Of a stretch of 64,000 nucleotides of DNA, positions 17,564 through 25,472 are shown one piece after another. A program made the position numbers and the translations under genes. Position 1 is the first letter of the stretch. Each line of letters begins with the position of its first letter. This DNA comes from Alphaproteobacteria bacterium (lineage in GTDB: Bacteria > Pseudomonadota > Alphaproteobacteria > Geminicoccales > Geminicoccaceae): assembly GCA_027045875.1 (NCBI GenBank), contig JALUAG010000027.1, positions 1 to 64,000 of the forward strand, in the 5' to 3' direction. The notes beneath the pieces were generated by a model. The model was not told where the DNA came from, did no database searches, and worked only from the letters and a program-made list of their open reading frames with translations.

Positions 17564-18469
17564 ATGAGCGAGGTGCGCGTTTTCTGGGATCCCCGGGGCG
17601 TGACCCTGGACAGTCTGGGCCGCAAGCGTTTCCTGCGGGTCACCGACGGGGACACGCCCTATGTCTCCTTCTCCATCCGCATGCTCAGCATCGACACGCC
17701 CGAGCTGCACTATCCGGGCAACCAGGATCCCGCGCGCCACGACGAACGGCTGGCCGAACTCGCGGAGTGGATCCGGCGGGGCGAGGCGCCGGTGGACGAT
17801 GCGCTCGCCGCCCATCTCCATCCCCGCCTCGCCACCGGACGGGCCGGCAGCCTCCAGAAGGCCCAGGGCGAGGCGGCGACCCGGGCCTTCGAGGAACTCC
17901 TGGAGGCCCGGCTTTCCCGGCCGAGCGGGCGACGACGGGCGGTGTTCCTGCGGAGCGCCGACCAGCCGTTCGACCAGTACGGCCGGGTGCTGGCCTACAT
18001 GGCCCCTTCCTACAGCCGTGCCGAACGGGAGCGCCTGTCGCGGCAGGAACGGGCGACCTTCAACCTGCTGATGGTGGCGAGCGGCTGGGCCGCCCCCTTC
18101 CCAATCTATCCGAACCTCCCCCGCCACGAGGATCTCGTGCTGCTGCGGGAGGAGGCGCGGCGGGCGGTGACCGAAGGACGGGGCGCCTGGGCCGATCCCG
18201 CCATGCTCACCGGCTACGAGTTCCGCATGTGCTACCGGTTGTGGGAGGTGACGCGCCGGCTGCGACTCGGCCGGCGGCTCGATACGGCGGAACGCCGGAG
18301 CTGGGTACACCGCTACTGCGTCGACATGACCAGCCGCGAGATCTTCGACCCCGCCGACTACCATCGCGTGGCGCCGTACGACCGTCTGTTCGTCTGGCCC
18401 CGGGACGTGCCCGAGGCGGTCGCCCGGCTCAATCTCGAACCGCCGCGGCAGACGCCTTCCGACCGGTAA
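17564..18469 (+). CDS. Thermonuclease-like (SNase/TNase domain) protein
   Basis: 301 residues from ATG 17564 with GGAGG at 9-10 bases. The N-terminal half has staphylococcal-nuclease-fold motifs: VTDGDTPYVSFSIRMLSIDTPE (DGDT and the Arg/Asp of the calcium and phosphate site), then after a helical insertion RSADQPFDQYGRVLAYM (the YGR catalytic region) and ASGWAAPFPIYPNL. No signal peptide is visible, so it may be cytosolic. The insertion between the two halves and the C-terminal 80 residues are longer than in the 150-residue core. Calcium-dependent nuclease activity is inferred from fold motifs only. Confidence 0.78.
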   Translation: MSEVRVFWDPRGVTLDSLGRKRFLRVTDGDTPYVSFSIRMLSIDTPELHYPGNQDPARHDERLAELAEWIRRGEAPVDDALAAHLHPRLATGRAGSLQKAQGEAATRAFEELLEARLSRPSGRRRAVFLRSADQPFDQYGRVLAYMAPSYSRAERERLSRQERATFNLLMVASGWAAPFPIYPNLPRHEDLVLLREEARRAVTEGRGAWADPAMLTGYEFRMCYRLWEVTRRLRLGRRLDTAERRSWVHRYCVDMTSREIFDPADYHRVAPYDRLFVWPRDVPEAVARLNLEPPRQTPSDR

Positions 18470-18478
18470 CGGGCGGGC

Positions 18479-19021
18479 CTACCAGTAACGGACGGGGCCG
18501 GTGTCCATGTGCAGGAAGTCGGAGCGGGGATAGTAGCCGACGCCACCGCCCCGCAGGCTCACCGCCGCCTTGTGCACGAGCGCGAGCCGACGGCCGGGGA
18601 CCCGGAAGTCGATCGCCTTGCCCTGGAGGTGCATGCTCTTCTTGGCCACCCCCCGTCCCATGCGGCGCAGCATCTCGTTGGTCTGCGGCGAACGGTAGCC
18701 GCCGATCACATGGTAGGGCGCGGTGGTCTCGAGCTTCAGACGGAGGAGGAAGAGGAGGTCGAGGAGCCCGGGGTCGATGTGCTTGACCTCGCCGGTGCGC
18801 CAGTCCCGGAGGATGTGGTCGACGGCCCGCAGCTCTTCCTCGATGTAGCGGCCGTCGGCGAAGTAGGTGGTGCGCAGCTTCTCGCCGGTGTGGAGATGCC
18901 GGAGGGTCAGGCGCCGCTCGCGGACATGGGCCAAAGCCGGGAAACTCGCCGTCCCGAGGATCGCCGTCGCGGCGGCTCCCTGGGCGAAACGGCGACGTGT
19001 CAGCGCGAATCGGGAGAACAT
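18479..19021 (-). CDS. DUF882 / YcbK-type peptidase M15 family protein, exported
   Basis: 180 residues. The N-terminus TRRRFAQGAAATAILGTASF is Tat-like (twin Arg, then a moderate hydrophobic stretch). The DUF882 domain shows GGYRSPQTNEMLR, SMHLQGKAIDFR and DFLHMDTGPVRYW, which carry the zinc His, Asp, His ligands of LAS metallopeptidases that cut peptidoglycan crosslinks. It is probably a periplasmic murein-modifying enzyme. It faces the nuclease gene tail to tail, 9 bases apart. An AAGGA-type ribosome site precedes the ATG. Confidence 0.88.
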   Translation of the reverse strand: MFSRFALTRRRFAQGAAATAILGTASFPALAHVRERRLTLRHLHTGEKLRTTYFADGRYIEEELRAVDHILRDWRTGEVKHIDPGLLDLLFLLRLKLETTAPYHVIGGYRSPQTNEMLRRMGRGVAKKSMHLQGKAIDFRVPGRRLALVHKAAVSLRGGGVGYYPRSDFLHMDTGPVRYW

Positions 19022-19216
19022 GCGTCCTTTTCCTTCCTTCTTCGCACGTCGCGCTCCGTATCCGGACCTCCTGCGGCGTTCGCCGGGAACGGCGCCGGTG
19101 ACCGCGACGGGCCGAGGGTCGGTCCATGTTGGCCGACGAATCCTAACGAGCGCCTAACCGGCGGCGCGGGCCCCGACAACCGGAATGTAAGGCGAACATG
19201 TCGCTCCCCGGCCCGG

Positions 19217-20413
19217 TCAGGAGCGATCGCGCTCCATCTCGGCCGCGAACAGCACGAGCCGCCCCCGCCCCGCGGCCTTGGCCCGGTAGAGGGCGAGGTC
19301 GGCCCGCCGCAGCAGTTCGGCGGGGGTACCTCCATGGTCGGGGAAAAGCGCGATGCCGATGCTCAGATTCGCCTGCAGCCGGCGCCCCTCGAGTTCGAAG
19401 GGCTCGACGAAGGCATCGAGCAGCCGCGCGGCGAGGCGCAGGCAGAGGGCCTCGTCCACAGCGTCCTCCTGGAGGACCGCGAACTCGTCGCCTCCGAGGC
19501 GGGCCAGCATGTCGCCCCGCCGGACACAGGTGCGCATGCGTCGGGCGGCGGCCCGCAGGAGGGCGTCGCCGACGGCATGCCCGTGGCGGTCGTTGACGTC
19601 CTTGAAACGGTCGAGGTCGAGCAGCAGCAGCCCGATCCGCCGCCCCCGCCGTGACCGGCGCAGGAGCTCCCGCAGCCGCTCCTCGAACAGGCGTCGGTTG
19701 GGCAGGCCGGTCAGCATGTCGTGATGGGCGAGATGGCGTTCGCGCCGTTCCTGGAGGTGCGAGCGTGCGAGCAGGAAACGGGTGCGGGCCACCTCGCGAT
19801 GGAGCAGGAACAGCAGGATGGCGACGCTGCCCGCGAGCCCCGCCAGCGACAGGTTGTTGCGCTGCGAAAGAAGCGCCACCTCCTCGCGCAGGACGGTGTG
19901 GCGGCGGGCCATCTCGTGGAGGGTGGCGAGGGAGATGGCGTGCAGCGGTGCCTGCATCGCCTCGAGCTCTTCCCGGATCCGACGCAGCTCCGCGCGGTCG
20001 ATGCGGGCCCGCTCCACGGCCGGGGCCAGTCGCTCGAGGGTGGCGATCAGGTCGGGGACGACCTCCTCGGCGCGGCTCACCTCCCGTACCAGGGCGGGAT
20101 CCTCTCCCTCGATCAGCAGGGGCAGCCGGCTCCAGAAGATGTCGAAGCGCTTGCGGAACGCCTCCCGGTCTTCCACTTCCTCCCGCGAGGCGTACCGCTG
20201 CAACGCGTAGAGCAGCCGCTGCAGTTCGAATTCCGCCTGGAAGACGTTCCAGGCGCTCTCGCTGGCGGAGGCCAGCAGCGCCTCGTTGCCCCGTTCGAGA
20301 CGCCAGGTGTTGTAGAGCAGGCTGGCCGCGAACAGCGCCAGCGCGAGGATCAGCAGCAGATAGGTCGCCGCCCGTGAATGGCGGGGGACGTCCCGGGCGG
20401 TGCCGCCGCCCAT
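19217..20413 (-). CDS. Membrane-bound diguanylate cyclase (GGDEF)
   Basis: 398 residues. There is a transmembrane segment at about 16-35 (AATYLLLILALALFAASLLY), a periplasmic helical sensor region rich in Glu/Arg/Leu (about 40-190), a second span (LAGLAGSVAILLFLL, about 190-207), then a GGDEF domain with DMLTGLPNRR, LDLDRFKDVND and an intact RLGGDEFAVL active site. It should make cyclic di-GMP. No EAL domain is present, and no RxxD inhibitory site is obvious before GGDEF. It ends 1 base from... the stop of the upstream small periplasmic protein, with which it is likely co-transcribed. It lies beside the adhesin locus, which fits control of attachment. Confidence 0.93.
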   Translation of the reverse strand: MGGGTARDVPRHSRAATYLLLILALALFAASLLYNTWRLERGNEALLASASESAWNVFQAEFELQRLLYALQRYASREEVEDREAFRKRFDIFWSRLPLLIEGEDPALVREVSRAEEVVPDLIATLERLAPAVERARIDRAELRRIREELEAMQAPLHAISLATLHEMARRHTVLREEVALLSQRNNLSLAGLAGSVAILLFLLHREVARTRFLLARSHLQERRERHLAHHDMLTGLPNRRLFEERLRELLRRSRRGRRIGLLLLDLDRFKDVNDRHGHAVGDALLRAAARRMRTCVRRGDMLARLGGDEFAVLQEDAVDEALCLRLAARLLDAFVEPFELEGRRLQANLSIGIALFPDHGGTPAELLRRADLALYRAKAAGRGRLVLFAAEMERDRS

Positions 20414-20414
20414 C

Positions 20415-20933
20415 TCAGCGGATCACCAGCCGGTCGAGTTGCCAGACCGAATGCTGCCGGACCAGACGGGTGTCGAGTTCGGGATGCTCGGACCAGGGGT
20501 AGACGATCCAGAGCGGCCCCTTGCCCCGACGCCGCAGCCGCCGTCCGTCGCGCTTCCAGGCGATCAGCACCTCGTGCCGGACCAGCTCCTCGACCGGGAT
20601 CTCGGCTTCGTAATCGTTGAGCGCGATCGCCCGCACCGTCCCGCCCCGGGCGCGCACGGCGTCGAGGAGGCGGCGGGCCGTCACGCCCTCGAACGTCCCC
20701 TCCCCCTCCGTCCAGGGGGTGCGGGTGACGAGGCGCGCCACGCCCAGGCTCTCGAGCAGGGCGAGGTCGAACCGGGCCTCGCCGCCGAGGTTGGTGCAGC
20801 CGATGGCGCCGGAAACGCGCAGCAGCACCTCTCCCCGGGGCGGCGGCAGACAGGCGGCAGGGGCGGAAAAGACCGGCAACAGGAGGATCAGGGCGAGGAT
20901 CGCCGGCCCCTTCGTTCCCCCCCATCCCCGCAT
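20415..20933 (-). CDS. Small periplasmic molybdopterin-oxidoreductase-fold protein
   Basis: 172 residues with a Sec signal (AILALILLLPVFSAPAACL). The mature part matches the small sulfite-oxidase-fold proteins (Oxidored_molyb type): VSGAIGCTNLGG, FDLALLESLG, TPWTEGEGTFEGVTARRLLDA, ALNDYEAEIP and WIVYPWSEHPELDT. The catalytic cysteine that binds molybdenum in YedY/SuoX is not evident at its usual place, so it probably binds no cofactor and may act as a sensor or scaffold. Such proteins are often next to a membrane GGDEF or histidine kinase; here it immediately precedes the diguanylate cyclase, suggesting a ligand-sensing partner. Confidence 0.75.
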   Translation of the reverse strand: MRGWGGTKGPAILALILLLPVFSAPAACLPPPRGEVLLRVSGAIGCTNLGGEARFDLALLESLGVARLVTRTPWTEGEGTFEGVTARRLLDAVRARGGTVRAIALNDYEAEIPVEELVRHEVLIAWKRDGRRLRRRGKGPLWIVYPWSEHPELDTRLVRQHSVWQLDRLVIR

Positions 20934-21018
20934 CCTCTTCTCCCGCGGTTTCGGGACCAGTCTAACGGCAAAGACGCAGCCCGTGGGGGTTTTCTTCCTC
21001 GCGCCGGCAGGGAAAAGA

Positions 21019-21040
21019 AGGGGCGGCCGGAGCCGCCCCT
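21019..21040 (-). terminator. Intrinsic terminator of the hfa-like operon
   Basis: A 9-bp perfect stem aggggcggc/gccgcccct with a 4-base loop; reading leftward, it is followed by TCTTTTCCC, a broken T-tract. It lies about 40 bases after the stop of the repeat protein gene, in the right direction to end the three-gene minus-strand operon. Confidence 0.7.
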
Positions 21041-21078
21041 CGAGAGGATCGATGTGTCCCGGTCTTCGAAGGCCGGGA

Positions 21079-22113
21079 TCAGCTGCCGTTGCCGTCTTCG
21101 ACCGTCACGTTGACGGTGACGACGTTGCCGAGATTGGTGCCGCTCTGGGCGATACCGGTGGCGATCGAGTGGGCCTGGGCCACGTTCGAGATCGACTGGT
21201 CGAAGTTCTCGTAGGTCTTCTGACCGATGGCCGTGAGACCCGAGGCCTGGTCGCCGTCCAGGGTCAGGCTGACGAGGTTGACGGCGTTGAGGGCGCTCTG
21301 GGTGAGGCCGTTGATGTCGTCCCCGGCATGCGCCTTGTTCCGGACCAGCTGCTTGGTGAGCCGGGCCGGTCCGCCCGCCACCTGGACCAGCAGCATCTGA
21401 TTGCCGACGAGCTCACCGGCATCGAGGCTGCCGCCATCGTCGGCGATCGAGATCACGTTGGCGAGATTGGTGCCGTCCTGGCTGCTGTTGTTGATGTCGT
21501 CGGTCGCCCGGATGGTGTTCTCCACCGTCTGCCGGGTCACCTCGGCGTCCGCGTATCCGTCGGCGAACCAGGAGCCGAAGGACTGGTAGACGAGGTAGGT
21601 GTCGCCGATGTCACTGCCGTCGTAGGCGTCCGTGACCGAGAAGACGTTGGCGACGTTGGTGCCGGTCTGCGCCACCTCGGCGGCCCCCAGGCCGGCCTTG
21701 GCGGTGTTCGTCACCCGCTGGATGTCGGCGAACAGCTGCCCGCCGGCGTAGAGATCGCCGTGCCCGTTGATGTAGTCCGCGACGTCGGCGGGCGTCAGGG
21801 AGGTGCCGAAGACGTCGTTGACGGCATCGACGGCCGCCGCCAGCAGGAGCGGATCGACCGCGGTCCCGCCGTCGTCGAGGCTGGCCTCGGCACCGTTGCC
21901 CGCACCCGGGGTGGTATCGAGCAGCGAGGCGATGTTGGCGATGTTGGTGCCTTCCTGGCTCGAATCGACGATCGCCCCGGCGTCGATGCTGTTGATCACG
22001 TTCTGCTCGTTCTGAACATCGAAATCCTGGATCACGATGTTCACCTGACCGGCCTGCGCCGCACCCAGGGATGCGAGCAGGGCCACGGCGGTCGTTGAGA
22101 GAAGACGTTTCAT
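21079..22113 (-). CDS. HfaD-like secreted repeat adhesin
   Basis: 344 residues with a clear signal peptide (KRLLSTTAVALLASLGAAQA). Five degenerate units of about 31 residues end at residues 64, 160, 223, 283 and 334; each has an N-terminal QxxxN element and a C-terminal Q-x-GTN-x-AN-[VI]-x-S core (SSQEGTNIANIASL, AQTGTNVANVFSV, SSQDGTNLANVISI; the fourth unit, TQSALNAVNLVSL, has lost GTN). The protein is acidic, with almost no cysteine. The Q-x-G-x-N pattern recalls curlin and fungal-like amyloid ladders. It is the last gene after HfaA-like and CsgG/HfaB-like genes, the position of hfaD in Caulobacter, whose product anchors the holdfast. Homology to HfaD is inferred from position and repeat style, not from alignment. 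GGAGG precedes the ATG. Confidence 0.7.
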   Translation of the reverse strand: MKRLLSTTAVALLASLGAAQAGQVNIVIQDFDVQNEQNVINSIDAGAIVDSSQEGTNIANIASLLDTTPGAGNGAEASLDDGGTAVDPLLLAAAVDAVNDVFGTSLTPADVADYINGHGDLYAGGQLFADIQRVTNTAKAGLGAAEVAQTGTNVANVFSVTDAYDGSDIGDTYLVYQSFGSWFADGYADAEVTRQTVENTIRATDDINNSSQDGTNLANVISIADDGGSLDAGELVGNQMLLVQVAGGPARLTKQLVRNKAHAGDDINGLTQSALNAVNLVSLTLDGDQASGLTAIGQKTYENFDQSISNVAQAHSIATGIAQSGTNLGNVVTVNVTVEDGNGS

Positions 22114-22178
22114 CCCTGTAACCTCCACATGTGGTTGTCGGACCACACCCACCCCGCCCCGTGCGGGGTGGGTTCCTT

Positions 22179-23261
22179 CTACGGCTCCTGCACCGGCAGG
22201 ACCCTCCCATCCGGCAGCCGCACGGCACGCGGTCCGGAAGGCTCCTCGCCCGGGGAGAGGGCGGTCGGGCCGGCGGACGGCGCGACGGCTTCGGCTTCCT
22301 CGGGGACGAGTTCTTCGGCGGGGATCGGTTCCTTCCTGCGTGCGGCCACGGGCGGTACCGTGTCGTTCACGCTCAGCATCAGGGGCGCGGAACGGCTGTA
22401 TTCGGGCACCAGCTCGTCGCAGACGTTGCCGATGCCGGCGAGATCGCGGACGATGTCGTAGGCCGCCTGCTCCACCACCCAGCGGATGCTGGCGTGAACC
22501 GGTTCGTTCTGCTGCCGTCCGATGCGGGCATCGAACAGTTCGATGCCGAAATCGCCGATGTCGTCGCCGCCGTTGCCGCCCGGATTGATGTCCCAGAAAC
22601 GGAACAGATTGGCCTCCAGCTCCTGCCCCCAGAGCTGCTTGCGGTAGGAACGGGCGAGCACGATCTCGGTGGTGCGGGTGTCGGCGACGATGATGTCGAG
22701 GCCGAGGCTGATGTAGTAGCCGCGGGCCTTGCCGCCGATGCCGGCGACGCTCAGTTCGGCGCCGTCGGAGACGATGTCGAAATCGAGCTCGGTGATGCCG
22801 CCGTATATCGTGTGGGTGGAACCCAGGAGATTGCCGAGACGCACCGGCCGGAAGGGGTAGGCGGTGCCGTTCACCCGGACCGCGCGGCCCTCGCCGAGGC
22901 GCTTCTCCAGCGCCTGCTTGAGCTCCCATTCGGCGACGTTGGTGGCGGTGCGGTTGACCTGGCGCACCCCCGCCTTGGCGAGGGCGGTGACCATCATCAG
23001 CTCCGCTCCCTGGGTCACGTAGGCGCCGGGCCCGTCGTAGTCGACCACGCCGGTCTTGTCGGGCAGCCCGAACACCGCGAGACGCAGGTCGACTCCCTCG
23101 GGCATGTTCCGACGCAGGCAGGCGAGCGCCTGCGTCATCGGCGAGACCGCCCGGACCGGCACCGACCCGCGAATGGTCTCGATCGGCTTCTCCTTCGGCG
23201 GTGGCACGGTACAGGCGGCCACGCCGAAGGCCACGAACAGGAACGTTCCGATCTTCTTCAT
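22179..23261 (-). CDS. hfaB: CsgG/HfaB-family outer-membrane secretion lipoprotein
   Basis: 360 residues from ATG 23261 (GAGG 9 bases upstream; a GTG at 23276 would add five residues). The lipobox VAAC places the acylated Cys at residue 17. The body matches the CsgG family: DYDGPGAYVTQGAELMMVTAL, VNRTATNVAEWELKQALEKRL, GGITELDFDI, and ARSYRKQLWGQE. CsgG forms the curli export pore; HfaB is its Caulobacter counterpart and exports HfaA and HfaD. The C-terminal 70 residues are Pro/Glu-rich and unlike CsgG. It sits between an HfaA-like and a repeat-adhesin gene, in the same order as hfaABD. Confidence 0.87.
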   Translation of the reverse strand: MKKIGTFLFVAFGVAACTVPPPKEKPIETIRGSVPVRAVSPMTQALACLRRNMPEGVDLRLAVFGLPDKTGVVDYDGPGAYVTQGAELMMVTALAKAGVRQVNRTATNVAEWELKQALEKRLGEGRAVRVNGTAYPFRPVRLGNLLGSTHTIYGGITELDFDIVSDGAELSVAGIGGKARGYYISLGLDIIVADTRTTEIVLARSYRKQLWGQELEANLFRFWDINPGGNGGDDIGDFGIELFDARIGRQQNEPVHASIRWVVEQAAYDIVRDLAGIGNVCDELVPEYSRSAPLMLSVNDTVPPVAARRKEPIPAEELVPEEAEAVAPSAGPTALSPGEEPSGPRAVRLPDGRVLPVQEP

Positions 23262-23304
23262 CCGATCCCGCCTCACTGCCCGTTGCCGACCGGGAACCTC
23301 CGCC

Positions 23305-23733
23305 TCACTGGTTGGTGATGGCCGAATCCATCCCCTCGCTGTTCTGATCGACGTTCAGATTGAGATAACCGTCGACGGTCACGTCGTTGCGGTCGCCGCG
23401 GATGGTCACGTTGTAGGTGGTGGTGCCGCTCGTCGCGTTGGCCGTGCTGCTGCTACTCGACTGGCGGTTGCCGGGCGAGTTCGTCACCGAGAGGCCGCTG
23501 CCCAGCGCCCCCGAGCCGAGACCGAGCGCCGTGCCGCCGGTGCCCACCGAACGGACGCCGATGCCGTTGATCTGTACACGGGTGGCCTCGATATTGAGCA
23601 GCACCTGGGTCTGCGAGGAGGAGCGGAACTGCCAGCCCCCCTGTTCGCGGAAACCCTGCGCCGCGATCCCGTCGCCCAGCAGTACGTATCCCGCCACCGC
23701 GAGGGCGGCGATCAGTCTCGAAGACCAGAGCAT
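23305..23733 (-). CDS. hfaA: HfaA-like holdfast-anchor subunit
   Basis: 142 residues, with a signal peptide ending near GIAAQG and GGAGG before the ATG. The mature chain has EQGGWQFRSSSQTQVLLNIE, then a Ser/Gly/Thr/Asn-rich stretch and a C-terminal TYNVTIRGDRNDVTVDGYLN region. Size, position and low-complexity Ser/Gly/Asn composition fit HfaA, the small amyloid-like subunit of the Caulobacter holdfast anchor. It is the first gene of the operon, 43 bases before hfaB. Similarity is judged by eye, so the name is tentative. Confidence 0.65.
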   Translation of the reverse strand: MLWSSRLIAALAVAGYVLLGDGIAAQGFREQGGWQFRSSSQTQVLLNIEATRVQINGIGVRSVGTGGTALGLGSGALGSGLSVTNSPGNRQSSSSSTANATSGTTTYNVTIRGDRNDVTVDGYLNLNVDQNSEGMDSAITNQ

Positions 23734-24176
23734 CTGTCCTCCCCGGAGGGGGCGAGTTGTTTTCGTTGGAACGGCCTAATGGTTAACACATATTCGATTC
23801 CCAGACAAGATTCCCATAAAATGCTACGGATATCGTGATTTAATCCCAGAAATAATGATGAATGGTATATTCATTCGCCCCACTTTCCTGCCATTCGGTA
23901 GAAACATGCCGACGGCACGACGGACATTGCCGGTTTCGCGACGCCGGACCAGTCCGCTCAAACGGCGATATTCTTCCCGGCACCCTCGGCGCCGGGAAGG
24001 AGGGATCCGCCGATGTCCCCTCGCCGAGGGCCTCGACGACGGCGCCGGGACCGACCGGCCGAGGGCGGCATCCCCGGTGGTGACTTCCCGCGTTCCGCCG
24101 TGGCCAATCCCCACCGATTGCCGGTAGAAGAACGGCGCGATACGGATCGACTACGGCACGACGGATCGGACGGAAC
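23734..24176. other. 443-bp AT-rich divergent intergenic region
   Basis: Between hfaA (minus) and the AlgD-like gene (plus). About 23760-23900 is the most AT-rich part of the window. It holds a TTAACCAT-type box (separate entry), an ATGAAT/ATTCAT inverted repeat with a 5-base spacer at 23858-23874, and a 9-bp GC hairpin at 23973-23999. No ORF with family likeness or a ribosome site was found. It most likely contains the promoters of both surface-structure units. Confidence 0.6.
23779..23786 (-). promoter_or_regulatory. Possible CtrA half-site upstream of hfaA
   Basis: Read on the minus strand the bases are TTAACCAT, matching the common CtrA half-site; the second TTAA seven bases upstream is degenerate (TCGA). 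It lies 46 bases before the hfaA ATG, in the promoter zone. hfaABD of Caulobacter is cell-cycle controlled by CtrA, so the site would make sense, but an 8-base match in an AT-rich patch may be chance. Confidence 0.3.
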
Positions 24177-25472
24177 ATGGGACTTGCGATCGGGATTCTC
24201 GGACTGGGTTACGTCGGCACCACCACCGCCGCCTGCCTGCTCAGGGACGGCCACCGGGTGGTGGGCGTCGACGTCAATCCGGAAAAGGTGGCGGCGATCG
24301 GCGAGGGGCGCTCGCCGGTGGTGGAGCCCGGGGTGGCCGAGCTGCTGGCGGCGGGCGCCCGCGAGGGGCGGCTCTCCAGCACCGCCGACATCGGCCCCCA
24401 TCTCGATCGGCTCGACATGGTGCTGATCTGCGTCGGCACCCCCTCGCGGGCCGACGGCAAGCTCGAGATGACCCATCTGCTCGAGGTCACCCGCCAGCTC
24501 GGTCGCGGTCTGCGCGAGCGGGCGCCGACCGGGGAGCCGCTGCTGCTCGTCTACCGCAGCACCATGCCTCCCGGCACCATGGAGCGACTCGTCCTGCCGA
24601 CCCTCGCCAAGCTCGTCGGGGAAGGGCCGGGACGACGCTACGAGGTCGCCTTCAATCCCGAATTCCTGCGCGAATCGACGGCGGTCGAGGACTACTACGC
24701 TCCCCCCAAGATCGTCATCGGCGAGCGGGAAAAGGGCATCACCCGCCGTCTCCTGGGCATCTACGACGGCATCGAGGCGCCGCTCTTCGAGGTGCCCTTC
24801 GCGGTCGCCGAGATGGTCAAGTTCGTCGACAACAGCTTCCACGCCCTGAAGGTGGCCTTCGGCAACGAGATCGGTCGCATCTGCGCGAGCCGCGGCATCG
24901 ACCCCCAGGCGGTGGCCGACATCTTCCTCGCCGATACCAAGCTCAACATCTCGCCCGTCTATCTGCGGCCGGGCGGCCCCTTCGGCGGCTCCTGCCTGCC
25001 CAAGGATCTGTCCGCCATGCTGGCGCTGGCGCGCGAATCCGGCCTCGCCGTGCCGGTGCTGGCGGGAGCGAAGGAAAGCAACGGCCTGCATCTGGCCTGG
25101 ATCGCCCAGCGCATCCGCGAGCTGGCGCCTCCGCCCGGGCCGCTGCTGCTCCTGGGCCTGTCCTTCAAGAGCGGCACCGACGATCTCCGAAACAGCCCGC
25201 TTCTCGATCTCGCGAGCCTGCTGCTGGACGCCGGCTACGAACTCGACGTCTACGATCCCGATCTCGATCCCGACCGGCTGGTGGGAGTCAACTTCGCCGT
25301 CGCCCTCGAACATCAGGAGATCCTGCTGGCCCATCTGCGGCGGGACCTCGAACGGGCCGCCGACGGTGCCCGCCTCGCCGTGCTCGGCAAGCCGATCCCC
25401 GGCGTCCGCGAACGGCTGCCCGCGGGACTGCCGCTGTTCGACATCACGAGGCTGCGCCACGGCGATGGCTGA
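24177..25472 (+). CDS. GDP-mannose 6-dehydrogenase (AlgD-like)
   Basis: 431 residues. A Rossmann motif GILGLGYVGTTTAACLLRDG leads. The catalytic block reads DTKLNISPVYLRPGGPFGGSCLPKDL, whose DxKLNxSxxYxRPG stretch matches AlgD more closely than UDP-glucose dehydrogenases (Cys in GGSCLPKD is the catalytic thiol). The C-terminal domain has LGLSFKSGTDDLRNSP. It oxidises GDP-mannose to GDP-mannuronate with NAD, the precursor of alginate-type polymers. The downstream glycosyltransferase gene overlaps it by 8 bases. An AlgG-like epimerase lies 5 kb downstream. It diverges from the adhesin operon across a shared AT-rich promoter region. Confidence 0.85.
   Translation: MGLAIGILGLGYVGTTTAACLLRDGHRVVGVDVNPEKVAAIGEGRSPVVEPGVAELLAAGAREGRLSSTADIGPHLDRLDMVLICVGTPSRADGKLEMTHLLEVTRQLGRGLRERAPTGEPLLLVYRSTMPPGTMERLVLPTLAKLVGEGPGRRYEVAFNPEFLRESTAVEDYYAPPKIVIGEREKGITRRLLGIYDGIEAPLFEVPFAVAEMVKFVDNSFHALKVAFGNEIGRICASRGIDPQAVADIFLADTKLNISPVYLRPGGPFGGSCLPKDLSAMLALARESGLAVPVLAGAKESNGLHLAWIAQRIRELAPPPGPLLLLGLSFKSGTDDLRNSPLLDLASLLLDAGYELDVYDPDLDPDRLVGVNFAVALEHQEILLAHLRRDLERAADGARLAVLGKPIPGVRERLPAGLPLFDITRLRHGDG

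Noticed and set aside
23858-23874. ATGAAT/ATTCAT inverted repeat as a CRISPR-like or attachment element
   Set aside because: Single copy, short, in a promoter region; nothing else supports a mobile or CRISPR feature.
24177-25472. Possible UDP-glucose dehydrogenase reading of the AlgD-like gene
   Set aside because: The DTKLNIS...RPG...GGSCLPKD block and GDP-mannose-type spacing fit AlgD better, though substrate remains untested.
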